From: Citrobacter youngae ATCC 29220 | GTDB lineage: Bacteria; Pseudomonadota; Gammaproteobacteria; Enterobacterales; Enterobacteriaceae | Direction of reading: 5' to 3' | NCBI RefSeq assembly: GCF_000155975.1 | Contig: NZ_GG730299.1 | Location: 1,646,734-1,710,733 of the forward strand | DNA: 64,000 bases | Part shown: in pieces, positions 35,562 to 45,825 of the stretch | Layout of the letters: each line of letters starts with the position of its first letter | Numbering within the stretch: the first letter of the stretch is position 1 | Notes under the pieces: generated by a model | Seen by the model: only the letters and a program-made list of their open reading frames with translations | Databases searched by the model: none | What the model was told of the DNA's origin: nothing | Position numbers and translations under genes: made by a program

Positions 35562-38500
35562 ATGCGCTCTGGAAGGATATTTCATCTGCGATTCAGTGCA
35601 AAGATAAAGATTATCGTATGGGGGCAAATCGTCGCCCAGTTGTTACTCCCCATAATGACGACTTTTCCTGCTCATGCTGTGCAGCATGATATCCATAGCA
35701 ATAGTGCGTCTATGCCCTACGGCGATACGATGAGCACTTTAGCCAGCGCTATATCCGACAATGGCTCAGAGGGTTTAAAGAGTGCTGCGCAAAATGCCGC
35801 TACGGGTGCCGCGGCATCTACCGTTGAAGAGTGGTTAAATAATTTCGGTACGGCTAAAGTTAACCTTAGCGTCGATAATGATGGCAATTGGGATCAAAGT
35901 TCCATAGATTTGCTGACGCCAATTTATGACAATAAAAAAGCAGTCTGGTTTACGCAGTTTGGGCTAAGAGCGCCAGATGACCGCGTGACGGGAAACATCG
36001 GTACCGGGGTTCGAACTTTTTATACCGAAAACTGGATGTTCGGCGGCAATATATTCTTTGATAATGACTTTACCGGAAAAAACCGCAGAGTCGGGTTTGG
36101 TGCGGAAGCGTGGACCAACTATCTAAAACTTTCCGCCAATAGCTATGTCGGCACAACCAACTGGCATGACTCCCGCGATTTTGATGATTATTACGAAAAG
36201 CCTGCTGATGGCTTTGATATTCGTGCAGAAGCGTATCTTCCAGAATACCCCCAGGTCGGTGCGAAGGCCATGTACGAAAAATACTACGGGAATAACGTCG
36301 CGCTCTTCGACACCGATCACCTGCAAAGTAATCCGTCGGCAGTCACTCTGGGCATAAGCTATACGCCGATCCCGCTGGTTTCTCTTGCGACAAATTACCG
36401 CAAGGGGCAGGACTCAATGGATGATGCCCAATTCCAGGTAAACGTGCGCTATGATTTTGGACATGACTGGCGCTATCAGATAAACCCTGACAACGTGCGG
36501 GCCATGCGAACGCTTGCCGGTAGCCGATATGACCTGATTGAACGTAACAATCAGATAATCCTGCAGTACAAGAAAAAAGAAGAACAGGGTGTATCTAAAC
36601 TGGCCATTCAGGCGATAACGGATAATTCGCCTGCAGACGGGCTAACCCAGAATACCCTCCAGGCGATCGCCACGAACCGGGATAATGTACCCGTTGCGAA
36701 TGCGCCGATAACCTGGGCCACCACCGGCAGCGCCCGGGTCGATACGCCGACTTCCGTGACAAACAGCCAGGGCATTGCGATTGTTAACCTGACGAACACC
36801 ACCGTTGAGGCGGTCCAGGTCACAGCTAATAGCGGCGCGGTTGCAGCTTCGATGACCAGCCACTTCAACGCGGTGACGGTAAGCAATCTGGCGCTGGCCA
36901 TCACTAAAGACGGCAGCGTTGCCGATGGTATGACGCCAAACGCCGCCGTAGCGACCGTAACGGATATCAATAACCGCCCTATCGCTAATACCAAAGTGAG
37001 CTGGGTGGTTTCATCGCCTGCAGTGCTTAAAAATGCTGATGTTTCAACTGATGCTAACGGTCAGGCTCGGACAGAGTTCATCTCTACACAGGCTGGCCCC
37101 GCTACGCTGAAGGTCAGCGCAGGCGACATGATGGCGGAACAGAAGAGCAGCTTTGTCTCCAACAGTGCCAACGCGCAAATCACCGATTTCACCGTAACGA
37201 CCAATAATAGTCCGGCGAATGGTACGACGCCAAACATGGCGCTGATTACCGTGAAGGACACGAACGGCAATGCGGTTAGTAACGTGAATGTCTCCGTCAC
37301 GGCGGATAAAAGCACCGTATCCTTCATAGCGCTGAAGTCTGCACGAACTGCAGGTGCGGCAATGCAGACCGATGTTAATGGTCAACTTCGCGTTGCGCTC
37401 ACCGATAGCGTAGTTGAAGCCGTCACGCTGACTGCCTCGCTTGACAATGGCAACACCAGGACTGCATCCGTTCAGTTTACGGCTGATGCCACTACGGCGC
37501 AGATCCAGGATCTGAAGATAATAAAAGACAAGAGCACGGCCAATGGCTCAATGGCGAATTCCGCCGAAGTGTACGTCAGAGACGTCAACGGTAATGCTGT
37601 CAGCGGAGCGCAGGTAAACTGGAGTGCAGATAAACCAACAGCCGCATTCTCTGCATCCGCGGTGACTGACGTGTCGGGCAAAACTACCGTACAGTTTACC
37701 GACTCGGTTGCAGAAGCGGTGACGATCAAAGCGCAGCTTGCAAACGGTAGCAGCATGACGGCCAGTAGTTCGTTCATTGCCGACACGGCAACGGCGCAAT
37801 TGCAGGATCTGTTGGTAACTAAAAACGGCAGTGCGGCAAACGGCAGTGATGCGAATACTGCGCAAGTTTACGTGAAAGACGCAGCGGGTAACCCGATCCA
37901 AAACCAGGATGTTACATGGAGTGTTGATAAAACCGGCATCACATTGGTTTCTGGCGGTAAAACAGACGCGACGGGGAAAACAACGGTAAGCTATACCAGT
38001 ACGGTTGCGCAAACTTTCCAGCTTACAGCAACATTACAAAACGGCAATCAGTTAAGTGCCTCATCGCTCTTTATCGCAGATAGCGCCAGCGAGAAAATCT
38101 CTGCTTTTATCGTGACCTCCGGGGCTGTAGCCAACGGCAGCGCAACAAATACGGCAACGGTGACGGTGACTGATGCAAATAATAACCCTGTGCAAAATGT
38201 TGCGGTCGCCTGGTCGGCTGACGGTTCGGCCACGCTTTCTTCCGCATCCGATAAAACCGATGCAGCTGGGCAGGCAAAGATTACGATAACTGACCTGAAA
38301 TCGGAAACGGTTAACATCACCGTTAATCTGGATTCCGGCGTTAGTCAGACCAAATCAGTTGAGTTCATCGCAGATTCAAATTCCGCTAAAATTAATACCT
38401 TTACGGTAACGACCGGGGCTATTGCCGACGGCACCACCACCAATAGTGGAAATGTTTCTATCGTCGATACCAATAATAATCCGGTAGCGAATGCCACTGT

Positions 38501-40148
38501 GACATGGAGCGTAACCGGCAGTGCCAAAGTGAGCGCAGCCAGCAGCAGTACCGATATAGACGGCAACGCAGCCATTACGATAACGGATACTAAAGCGGAA
38601 GATGTGACTCTGACGGTAACCGTAAACGGCAGTAGTCAGGGTAAAGCGATGACCTTTGTTGCCGACGCAAGCAAGGCGGTTATCCAATCTTTAACGCTCG
38701 ATACTAATAGCAGCGTGGCTAATGGCAGCGCGCAGAATAAAGCAACCATTACTGTTGTTGATGAGAATGGTAACCCGGTTGCAAATCAGACCATCGGCTG
38801 GAGTGCGGATAAAGGGACTGTGACGCTAACGCCTTCTGGTAAAACGGATATGGCCGGTAAAGCATCTGTAACCTTTAGCGACACCAAAGCGGAGACAGTC
38901 GCGATCACAGCCACGCTGACGAATGGAAATCACGCCTCGGTCAGCAGTTTATTCGTGGCGGATAGCACAACCGCTACGGTGGTTTCTATTATCGTGAATC
39001 CCAATAACAACCTTGCAGATGGTAGCGGGACAAACGTCGCCACCGCGCTGGTTGAGGATGCGAACGGCAATCCTCTTCAGGGACAGGTAGTAACCTGGTC
39101 GGCAGATCGCACTTCGGTGAAGTTAACGCCAGCAGGCAATACGGATATGAATGGTCGCGCTTCAGTAAGCCTTACGGATACCGTGGGCGGCGTTGTGAAT
39201 ATCACCGCAACGCTAAATAATGGAGACTCCGGCACACAACAGGCTAACTTCCTCGCCATTACGTTATCCGCACTGAGCTCTGACCTGACCACGCAGGATG
39301 CGGACGGATCGGATGGCATTATCTTTACCGCTACCCTGAAAGATAGCAGCGGCGCTGTTGTCTCAAACTCACCGGTAGCCTTTATCGTCACGAGTGGCTC
39401 AGGAACATTAAGCGCAGCGGAAGCCATCAGTAACGCCAGCGGCCAGGCGACAGTGAAACTCACCGCAACCACGCCTGGTTCGGTGACGGTTAGCGCCAAA
39501 TCCAAAATTAATGCCGCAGATCCAGGCCAGTCGCGCACGGTAACATTTACCGAAATGAAATTTACCGATATTCAGGTGAATGGACATAGCTATAACAGTA
39601 ATGCAGGCTTCCCACAAACGGGTTTTGTCGGCGCAACTTTCCAGCTATACATTAATGACGATACCTCCAGGAACACGGTGTATGACTGGACTGCCAGCCA
39701 AAATTGGGTCTCTGTAGACAGCACCGGCATTGTTAAATTTACCTCATCTCCCGACGCAGGCAGCAGAAGCGTGACGATATCCGCAACGCCTAAATCAGGC
39801 GGTACGCCGTTAGTCTATAGCTTCTCTATTCAGCATTGGTTTAGCAATCAGAGTACAACGTCTGATGCGACTACGGCAGCAAGTAGATGCGCCGCTCAGG
39901 GCTACAGTGCAGCGCCGTATAAATTGCTTACCAATGCTGCTGTCAACAGCACTGGCTCGCGTAAAATTGGCACCCTATGGGGAGAATGGGGAAGTATGGG
40001 GGCATACGGTAATGGATGGAAATCCGATGCTTATTGGGCCCAGGAACCTTATACCACTCCTGGTGAATATTATGGTGTAAATCTGTCAAGCGGCTATCTC
40101 ACATTTGCAGATGAAAACCATCCGTATTACACGGTATGTATTCAGTAA
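35562..40148 (+). CDS. Inverse autotransporter adhesin (intimin/invasin family, YeeJ-like)
   Basis: 1528 residues. A long basic signal peptide (to about residue 39, ...TTFPAHA) is followed by the inverse-autotransporter barrel at about 75-330 (WFTQFGLRAPDDRVTGNIGTG, MFGGNIFFDNDFTGKNRRVG, VNVRYDFGHDW). Then come ten tandem Ig-like Big_1 repeats, each opening with a variant of 'ADG/ANG-xxxN-x-A-x-V-x-D-xNGNPV', to about residue 1310, one further Ig-like unit, and a C-terminal lectin-like domain with paired Cys (SRCAAQGY ... YYTVCIQ) and GTLWGEWGSM. It sits in the outer membrane with the repeats and tip outside, for cell or biofilm adhesion. In E. coli yeeJ also lies near asn tRNA genes, which supports the relationship. 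Confidence 0.92.
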   Translation: MRSGRIFHLRFSAKIKIIVWGQIVAQLLLPIMTTFPAHAVQHDIHSNSASMPYGDTMSTLASAISDNGSEGLKSAAQNAATGAAASTVEEWLNNFGTAKVNLSVDNDGNWDQSSIDLLTPIYDNKKAVWFTQFGLRAPDDRVTGNIGTGVRTFYTENWMFGGNIFFDNDFTGKNRRVGFGAEAWTNYLKLSANSYVGTTNWHDSRDFDDYYEKPADGFDIRAEAYLPEYPQVGAKAMYEKYYGNNVALFDTDHLQSNPSAVTLGISYTPIPLVSLATNYRKGQDSMDDAQFQVNVRYDFGHDWRYQINPDNVRAMRTLAGSRYDLIERNNQIILQYKKKEEQGVSKLAIQAITDNSPADGLTQNTLQAIATNRDNVPVANAPITWATTGSARVDTPTSVTNSQGIAIVNLTNTTVEAVQVTANSGAVAASMTSHFNAVTVSNLALAITKDGSVADGMTPNAAVATVTDINNRPIANTKVSWVVSSPAVLKNADVSTDANGQARTEFISTQAGPATLKVSAGDMMAEQKSSFVSNSANAQITDFTVTTNNSPANGTTPNMALITVKDTNGNAVSNVNVSVTADKSTVSFIALKSARTAGAAMQTDVNGQLRVALTDSVVEAVTLTASLDNGNTRTASVQFTADATTAQIQDLKIIKDKSTANGSMANSAEVYVRDVNGNAVSGAQVNWSADKPTAAFSASAVTDVSGKTTVQFTDSVAEAVTIKAQLANGSSMTASSSFIADTATAQLQDLLVTKNGSAANGSDANTAQVYVKDAAGNPIQNQDVTWSVDKTGITLVSGGKTDATGKTTVSYTSTVAQTFQLTATLQNGNQLSASSLFIADSASEKISAFIVTSGAVANGSATNTATVTVTDANNNPVQNVAVAWSADGSATLSSASDKTDAAGQAKITITDLKSETVNITVNLDSGVSQTKSVEFIADSNSAKINTFTVTTGAIADGTTTNSGNVSIVDTNNNPVANATVTWSVTGSAKVSAASSSTDIDGNAAITITDTKAEDVTLTVTVNGSSQGKAMTFVADASKAVIQSLTLDTNSSVANGSAQNKATITVVDENGNPVANQTIGWSADKGTVTLTPSGKTDMAGKASVTFSDTKAETVAITATLTNGNHASVSSLFVADSTTATVVSIIVNPNNNLADGSGTNVATALVEDANGNPLQGQVVTWSADRTSVKLTPAGNTDMNGRASVSLTDTVGGVVNITATLNNGDSGTQQANFLAITLSALSSDLTTQDADGSDGIIFTATLKDSSGAVVSNSPVAFIVTSGSGTLSAAEAISNASGQATVKLTATTPGSVTVSAKSKINAADPGQSRTVTFTEMKFTDIQVNGHSYNSNAGFPQTGFVGATFQLYINDDTSRNTVYDWTASQNWVSVDSTGIVKFTSSPDAGSRSVTISATPKSGGTPLVYSFSIQHWFSNQSTTSDATTAASRCAAQGYSAAPYKLLTNAAVNSTGSRKIGTLWGEWGSMGAYGNGWKSDAYWAQEPYTTPGEYYGVNLSSGYLTFADENHPYYTVCIQ

Positions 40149-40165
40149 TTCTCCCGGAGGCATCA

Positions 40166-40312
40166 ATGAATCTCTTGAGCAAATACGTTTTCCCGTCACG
40201 CATGGCGTATTTTTATCCTGGTATGGATGTCTTACCTACATTTGCTGTTTATGGCAGCGGTCACATATTTATTAAAATATTTTGCAAATCTCTCTTTCTA
40301 TCATTTTATTGA
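40166..40312 (+). CDS. Possible 48-residue small ORF after the adhesin
   Basis: The ATG at 40166 has a strong ribosome site (CCGGAGG) and follows the adhesin stop by 17 nt. It would encode MNLLSKYVFPSRMAYFYPGM and so on, ending at TGA 40310-40312 inside the 3' end of the convergent LuxR gene. No family is known; it may be a chance frame. Confidence 0.25.
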   Translation: MNLLSKYVFPSRMAYFYPGMDVLPTFAVYGSGHIFIKIFCKSLFLSFY

Positions 40313-40880
40313 CCAGTAGTATTAACTCGTAATCACTGCGCAAATTAAATTTGCGCATGGCAATATACTTATGCGCAAATACTGTTTTATCGCTAATCAT
40401 CAATTCGTCTGCAATTTGCATGATCGACCTACCCTTATATAAACCGATCATGATGCGGATCTGCTGAGGTGTTAGCGTTTGCTGCTGGCAGTCAAAACAT
40501 GAAACGGATGATTGGCGATAGCCTTCCCGTTGTGTTCTTTGCCAGGCAGCATGCAGTACCGCGCGCACCTGCGTCACGGGTGCCCGACGAGAAATAAAGA
40601 TAATATCCTGAAAACAAGATGACTGAGCTGAAACGCGCATCTCATCATCAATAAAACCAATCACAATCCCCCCTTTACGTTTCAGTAATTCAGGGAAACA
40701 AATAAAGCTCTCTCCGGGACACAACGAAAGCACAATGATATCTGCCATTTTAACACTTTCTGACGTGTAGCTAAAATTGAAATCAATTCTTTGATCCTCA
40801 TGAACAAAGAACTCATTGAAAAAGCTGGTCAATCCATACTGAAATAATGAATCTGACTCTTTTATTAAAATGTTAATCAT
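40272..40880 (-). CDS. LuxR-type transcriptional regulator next to fimbrial operon
   Basis: 202 residues. The C-terminal GerE helix-turn-helix is clear: LTPQQIRIMIGLYKGRSIMQ, IADELMISDKTVFAHKYIAM, KFNLRSDYELILLV. The N-terminal half (about 1-125) looks like a degenerate receiver domain without a clear phosphoacceptor Asp (MADIIVLSLCPGE), as in FimZ/FimW- or CsgD-like fimbrial regulators. It reads in the same direction as the fimbrial operon and lies 154 nt after its last gene, so it is the best candidate regulator of that operon. Convergent with the adhesin gene. Confidence 0.8.
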   Translation of the reverse strand: MINILIKESDSLFQYGLTSFFNEFFVHEDQRIDFNFSYTSESVKMADIIVLSLCPGESFICFPELLKRKGGIVIGFIDDEMRVSAQSSCFQDIIFISRRAPVTQVRAVLHAAWQRTQREGYRQSSVSCFDCQQQTLTPQQIRIMIGLYKGRSIMQIADELMISDKTVFAHKYIAMRKFNLRSDYELILLVNKMIEREICKIF

Positions 40881-41034
40881 TGATTATGCCAAAATTTAAT
40901 TAAACCCGTCCAACGCTGGGGCTGATTTTCAGCCACCAGACACCTCGTTATATCGCCAAAGATATGCTCTCTTTAAATACGTGCTGGCGCGATAATACTG
41001 TCTGTAACCTTGGTATCAACATTAGCTGCAGATA

Positions 41035-41760
41035 TCACAGGGTGTCATTCCTCTCAACACGATTCCCATCATCATTTATCAGAAGAAAATGAACCTTTTT
41101 GGGAAAGGAGAGCTGATTCCCATTAAGTCGCAGCGTTTTACTGGCAAAAGGTGCCAACATACCAATATTTATCTGCTGGGATTCGGTACCATCGGTCACC
41201 TCGGCGCTGTCAAAAGTGGCGTAATACGGCGTTGGGTTTGCCACTTTCAGCGCCAACGAACCGGGTTGTCTGATAATACTGAACTGCTGTTTCGCCGCTA
41301 CATCATCGACGGCCTGTTCAAGATGAGCAGGTCGACAGAACAGCTTCAACTGTAAACGTACCGCGACTTTTACCACCATAGCCTCTTTCGGCAGGTGGGC
41401 GTCCGCAGGCGGAATTTCATAGATATTGAGCCAGTACAGCGCCTCACGATCGGTGGGTAACGGCATCTGTGTTGCCAGTAATCGTAGACTTTTCCTCTCT
41501 CCAGGCTCAAGACGAAAGATACCAGGCAGCGGCATAACCGGTGAGTTGATCGCTTTTTCTGGCGTACCGTCTGGTGAGCCATCGTCAACCCAACTCTGGA
41601 CAATAACCGGATAGGCATTACTGTTAAATAGCATCAAAGTACGCTCTGGATCCTCAGCGGAAAAGACCACCCGAGATGATTCCACCATCACGCCGGCCAA
41701 CACCAGCCTGCTCAGCAGAAGCAACACCACCCCAGCGACCGCTATGCTTATTCTGTTCAT
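41035..41760 (-). CDS. Second periplasmic fimbrial chaperone
   Basis: 241 residues with a signal peptide (VAGVVLLLLSRLVLAG). The PapD-like chaperone pattern is present: VESSRVVFSAEDPERTLMLFN, SWVDDG, FRLEPGERKSLRL and EALYWLNIYEIPP, with basic RLQLKLFCRP. It is the last gene of the fimbrial operon and shares one base with the adhesin stop (TAATG). Presence of two chaperones with one usher suggests one is dedicated to the tip adhesin just upstream. Confidence 0.88.
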   Translation of the reverse strand: MNRISIAVAGVVLLLLSRLVLAGVMVESSRVVFSAEDPERTLMLFNSNAYPVIVQSWVDDGSPDGTPEKAINSPVMPLPGIFRLEPGERKSLRLLATQMPLPTDREALYWLNIYEIPPADAHLPKEAMVVKVAVRLQLKLFCRPAHLEQAVDDVAAKQQFSIIRQPGSLALKVANPTPYYATFDSAEVTDGTESQQINIGMLAPFASKTLRLNGNQLSFPKKVHFLLINDDGNRVERNDTL

Positions 41761-43106
41761 TACTGCACCTGAATAATGACTTGCGCAGTTGCGCTCACTT
41801 TACCTGCGGTAACCGGTTTTCCCGGTAACGCTTTTAGGGTCGCATTTAACGTTTTGGTGTAGGTCGTCACCCCGCTAACCACACTCCCGCCTACGGCATC
41901 ATCCAGAAGCGGATACCAGCCCGCCGCGTTTCCACCCAATACCGAACCGCTTAACGAACTGAGTAAATTAAGCGGCGTTCCATTGGTTCTGCTGATCTGA
42001 ATCCCTACCCCGGTAGCGACCGAAGGATCCGTACCATAGTTATCTGAAACCAAATAAGTGACGCCAGAGCCTGATGTCAGGCCTAATGACGTTGCCGTCG
42101 CTGCATTATCCGGATTAACCAGAATACCCATTGCGGTCTGATTCGCCGCAACACCACTCGTGAATGAAGTAACCCCGCTGTTAGCCGGACTCCCTGTCTG
42201 GCAATTAAATGAGATATTAATGGGTTGCCGCACAGTTGCCCCCGCCTGCAGTTGGGAAACCGAAATCGTTGGGAAAAGGACGAATGGCGTCACATTATTG
42301 ACGACACAGGTCGCAGAGCGGCGGATATACAGACGATTATAGAGGTTAACTCCCCCTGGCCAGTAGCCATACCAGCCATCATATTGCGAGTTAGAATCAG
42401 CGCCCACGCTCAAACCGTTGGAAAATCCAGGCCCCTTAAATGCAATATAAGTTGCTGGCTGCGATTGGGGATATATGCCAGTACTGGTGGCCCCCCACCC
42501 GCCTGCGCTGGTGCTGAGGCGAAACAACTCCACTTTGGTATTACTAAAATTCTTCGCCTTCACCAAAAGCCAACCCTGCGAGTCAGTATCAAGATTGGTA
42601 AGCTGTCGGGCCTTCCAGTAACGGCTGTAATACTCCCCCGTCAGCATATTTGTTGCGCGCAGCGCCATTCCGGGAACATAAGTCTGGTAGCTTTGCGGCA
42701 AGCCCGCAGCCGTCCCGACCTCAACGTGACCCGCATAAGTTGAATCACCGTTGGTCGCGTAATATTCATAAAGATTATTAATATCACTCGACTGGCAGCG
42801 AAACAGGATCTGCTCCGGGTTATAGATCTGGTTCCCTACCATCGGAACAATCCCCGTGGCTAACAGCGTTCCGTCTGGCTGAAAAGCGCTGTTATTGAGA
42901 TTAACCACGGTAGGCAGTGTCCCTATAGAGCCAGCGCCATCTGGCATCCCATCCCAGGAGGCGGCCGTCCCTTTCCCCGGCTCGGTATAATAGTTTGAGG
43001 CCGAGTTTGTGTTCGTCCCGGTGATACGGTAGCACATTGCCCAGGAGAGCTGCGGCAAGCCAATCCCAACGACCAGCAGCATTGGCATAAAGAGATGCTT
43101 TTTCAT
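41760..43106 (-). CDS. Fimbrial tip adhesin
   Basis: 448 residues with a signal peptide (MPMLLVVGIGLPQLSWA). Two domains are expected: an N-terminal receptor-binding lectin domain to about residue 260 and a C-terminal pilin domain beginning near SATCVVNNVTPFVLFP, with the Cys pair (CVVN ... FNCQTG) and a final donor-strand-receiving end (VSATAQVIIQVQ). The length, about twice that of a pilin, and the position after the usher are typical of tip adhesins. The receptor cannot be told. Confidence 0.85.
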   Translation of the reverse strand: MKKHLFMPMLLVVGIGLPQLSWAMCYRITGTNTNSASNYYTEPGKGTAASWDGMPDGAGSIGTLPTVVNLNNSAFQPDGTLLATGIVPMVGNQIYNPEQILFRCQSSDINNLYEYYATNGDSTYAGHVEVGTAAGLPQSYQTYVPGMALRATNMLTGEYYSRYWKARQLTNLDTDSQGWLLVKAKNFSNTKVELFRLSTSAGGWGATSTGIYPQSQPATYIAFKGPGFSNGLSVGADSNSQYDGWYGYWPGGVNLYNRLYIRRSATCVVNNVTPFVLFPTISVSQLQAGATVRQPINISFNCQTGSPANSGVTSFTSGVAANQTAMGILVNPDNAATATSLGLTSGSGVTYLVSDNYGTDPSVATGVGIQISRTNGTPLNLLSSLSGSVLGGNAAGWYPLLDDAVGGSVVSGVTTYTKTLNATLKALPGKPVTAGKVSATAQVIIQVQ

Positions 43107-43121
43107 TAGCTGTTACCCACA

Positions 43122-45773
43122 TTAATTCCGGCGACACGGCAGCGTCAGGTGATACATCGACTTGTTCATTTCCAGGTCACGAAGGTCATAATTCACAAGG
43201 CACTGCCCGGCAGCGGCATCGCCCAATTTGATCTTCAGCGTACCTTGTCGGCTGGACGCTCGCGCATAAATTTGATTACCCTGCCCCACAAGGCCGATAA
43301 CCCGGTTTTTGTTATCGTAAACGTCGGCACCAAGTGGTAGCTGTTCCTCTCCCCCCGCCGCAAGTCTGATTAAAAGGGCGTACCCTTCAAGGGTTCTGAA
43401 GTGCACTTTCACCATTGCTCCAGAATAAGGCGCAACGCGTTGTTGGTTGTCGATCAGCTCAGCATTCGGGTTACTGATGCCTTTAGCATTCAGAGTAATA
43501 TCGTTGAAGGTGTAGGGGATCACCGAAGGAACAAGCGCATAACCTGAATCGTTAATCGTCGCCCCCATTCCTCCTCCCACTTCGGCGCCGCTGGCTCCCT
43601 TCGCTTCAACTAACGCAAAGGTATCGGATAAATATGGCCCAGGTGTCACCCCACCGGCATGGGCCACCACCGCGCCACGCGCGCTCGCGCCATACTGGGT
43701 GTAATCTTTGCCGTGCGATAGGCTCCCTCCAATGGTTGCAAAAGGAAGTTGCTGAGTAAGACTGGCGCCCGCACTGCTGCCGCCACCGCCATTATCATAC
43801 GCAGCATTCAGGCTATAGGCGGTGTTTTGCGACTCCCCAAGGGTCCCCGTCAGCGACGATTGATAGCTATCGTGGCCGCCATTGTCTGACTGATGGCTAT
43901 ATCCGGACGTCAGAATGGGTGAGCGCGATCCAGCCCCCAATGGGAGAGAGACAGAAAACATAAATACATTCTCAGTGCGGCTGTTACTGAAACTACTGCC
44001 ATCATTAACGTCTGTACTTTGCACACCATACCGCGTACGTCCTGTCTGCTGTCGACTCAACGAAAGATTGTAACTTAGCGAGTTATAATGATTGGAATAA
44101 CCCACCTGATACTGCGTATCGCGGCCACGCCCCCCACGGTAGGTAGTGGTTGAACCTGAAACATAGGTCTGTCCAAGCTGACCAAGCCCCTGACTTAAAG
44201 TCACTACAAACTGGTTTCTTTGTTCATAGGTGCTTGACGTCCAGGTACTGTCGCTATTCGCCGCGCTACGAACCCCCAATACGTCGGTTAAATCACGATA
44301 CCCTTGAGTTGAATATCGATAACCTGCCAAAGCCAGGGTCGTGGATGTCGGTACAAACGTGCGGCTATAGTTGGTACCGAATCGCCAACCAGTCAGATAG
44401 TTGCCGAACATATTCGCCCGGGAATAAACGGCGTTGACACCAAACGCCCCGAGTTCGCTGGCAAAGACGGCCCCGCCCAGCAAAGCCTGATAACCATCGG
44501 AAACACGGACTCCCGAGTTAGCGGTGATAGCGTTAGTCAGCCCGGTCTGCCAGGTGGCATCAGCAAACATATCGTTGCTATCGCCAATATCTCGCACCTG
44601 GCCTGCCGACAGACTGACGTGAGAGCGCCCTGGCCGCATAGAGCCGGGTACCGCCGCAAAGGGAACGGTAAACGACGACACGCGTCCATCCGCTTCCTGA
44701 ACTTCGACCACCAAATCGCCTTCGTAGCTGGTCGGGTAAAGATCGTCGATAACAAAGGCACCAGGCGCAACGGTGGTCTGATAGATTTGCGTGCCAGATT
44801 GACTGACCGTGACCTTAGCCGTTGTCGAGGCGATACCGCGAATTGTCGGCGCATAGCCACGTTGAGATTCCGGTATCATGCGATCGTCGGTTTCCAGTTG
44901 GATGCCAAGAAAGCCAAGACTGCTGAAAAAACTCCCGGAGGTGTAGCTGTCACCCAACGTCAGTTCACTGTTGATTGCCTGTAGGGGGCGCTGAACATAG
45001 GTTCTGACCGATTTCCAATGGCTGCTGTCCGGGCCATTATTCGTGGAATAACGGGTATAGTTGGATAGCTGACGCAATTGCCATAAGCCCAAGTTTATCC
45101 CGGAATTAAGCCCAAGATAGGTCGAATCACTGTTGTAATTACCGCTTGCCTGGGTGCGATAAAAGTTGCTGTCATAGTTCGTAAAAAATACGGTTTCACC
45201 TGCGGTAAGGCTTTCCAGAGGCACAGCCCCGCGCGCCGTACGCATCATTTGCGCCTGCGGGATCAGTACGTTCAGCCGCAGCAGGGAAAAATCAAACTGA
45301 GCGCTGGATCCCTGAACCTGTTCAGTCACCCGCAGGCAGGTGTCATGATCATCTTTGGCCTGAATGCTTCCAGGCAGAATGCCAATAGCAACAAGCTGCT
45401 CGCGTGAGAAACAAGGAGAAACCTGTTTTTGCTTATCTGCAGAAAATAATAATGTCTCGCGGTTATAAAAATTTCCGTTAATGAAAATATCTACCTGATA
45501 TTCTCCAGGCGCAACCGCGTCCGCTTTATCAAAACGAGAAAGAATATTTTGATCTTTAGCCGAACCGATCAACATACTGTTATCAAACTCAAATTGTTCT
45601 GTTTTTGCAGGAACGAGCACATCCGATGCAGAAACCATGAGTGGCGTCATCATCCACAGAAGCAATACTAATGGCTTAAGCCGGGTCTTGCATTCGAAAG
45701 GCAGGCCTAAAGCAAAAATACTTTTGTTTTTAAAAAAATCATCCTGAGGGGGTATTTTATTAATCATATTCAT
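43122..45773 (-). CDS. Outer-membrane fimbrial usher
   Basis: 883 residues from ATG 45773, which follows AGGGGATAGGG; another ATG lies two codons later at 45767, and the open frame extends up to 45872 without better signals. FimD/PapC usher features: signal region ending LMVSASD, then EQFEFDNSMLIG, GEYQVDIFING, SYTSGSFFSSLGFLGIQLET, DDRMIPESQRGYAPTIRGIA, the plug and barrel (VPGSMRPGRSHVSLSAGQVR), and the C-terminal Cys-containing carboxy domain (AAAGQCLVNYDL). It assembles and secretes the pilus. It lies 52 nt after the chaperone gene. Confidence 0.92.
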   Translation of the reverse strand: MNMINKIPPQDDFFKNKSIFALGLPFECKTRLKPLVLLLWMMTPLMVSASDVLVPAKTEQFEFDNSMLIGSAKDQNILSRFDKADAVAPGEYQVDIFINGNFYNRETLLFSADKQKQVSPCFSREQLVAIGILPGSIQAKDDHDTCLRVTEQVQGSSAQFDFSLLRLNVLIPQAQMMRTARGAVPLESLTAGETVFFTNYDSNFYRTQASGNYNSDSTYLGLNSGINLGLWQLRQLSNYTRYSTNNGPDSSHWKSVRTYVQRPLQAINSELTLGDSYTSGSFFSSLGFLGIQLETDDRMIPESQRGYAPTIRGIASTTAKVTVSQSGTQIYQTTVAPGAFVIDDLYPTSYEGDLVVEVQEADGRVSSFTVPFAAVPGSMRPGRSHVSLSAGQVRDIGDSNDMFADATWQTGLTNAITANSGVRVSDGYQALLGGAVFASELGAFGVNAVYSRANMFGNYLTGWRFGTNYSRTFVPTSTTLALAGYRYSTQGYRDLTDVLGVRSAANSDSTWTSSTYEQRNQFVVTLSQGLGQLGQTYVSGSTTTYRGGRGRDTQYQVGYSNHYNSLSYNLSLSRQQTGRTRYGVQSTDVNDGSSFSNSRTENVFMFSVSLPLGAGSRSPILTSGYSHQSDNGGHDSYQSSLTGTLGESQNTAYSLNAAYDNGGGGSSAGASLTQQLPFATIGGSLSHGKDYTQYGASARGAVVAHAGGVTPGPYLSDTFALVEAKGASGAEVGGGMGATINDSGYALVPSVIPYTFNDITLNAKGISNPNAELIDNQQRVAPYSGAMVKVHFRTLEGYALLIRLAAGGEEQLPLGADVYDNKNRVIGLVGQGNQIYARASSRQGTLKIKLGDAAAGQCLVNYDLRDLEMNKSMYHLTLPCRRN

Positions 45774-45825
45774 CCCTATCCCCTGCATATAAAAATCCAT
45801 CACAATATTTTTATCAGGGTAAATC

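Noticed and set aside
36608..39538. Several minus-strand frames of up to 154 codons inside the adhesin gene
   Set aside because: They arise repeatedly because the ten Ig-repeat units share composition; they are shadows of the repeats.
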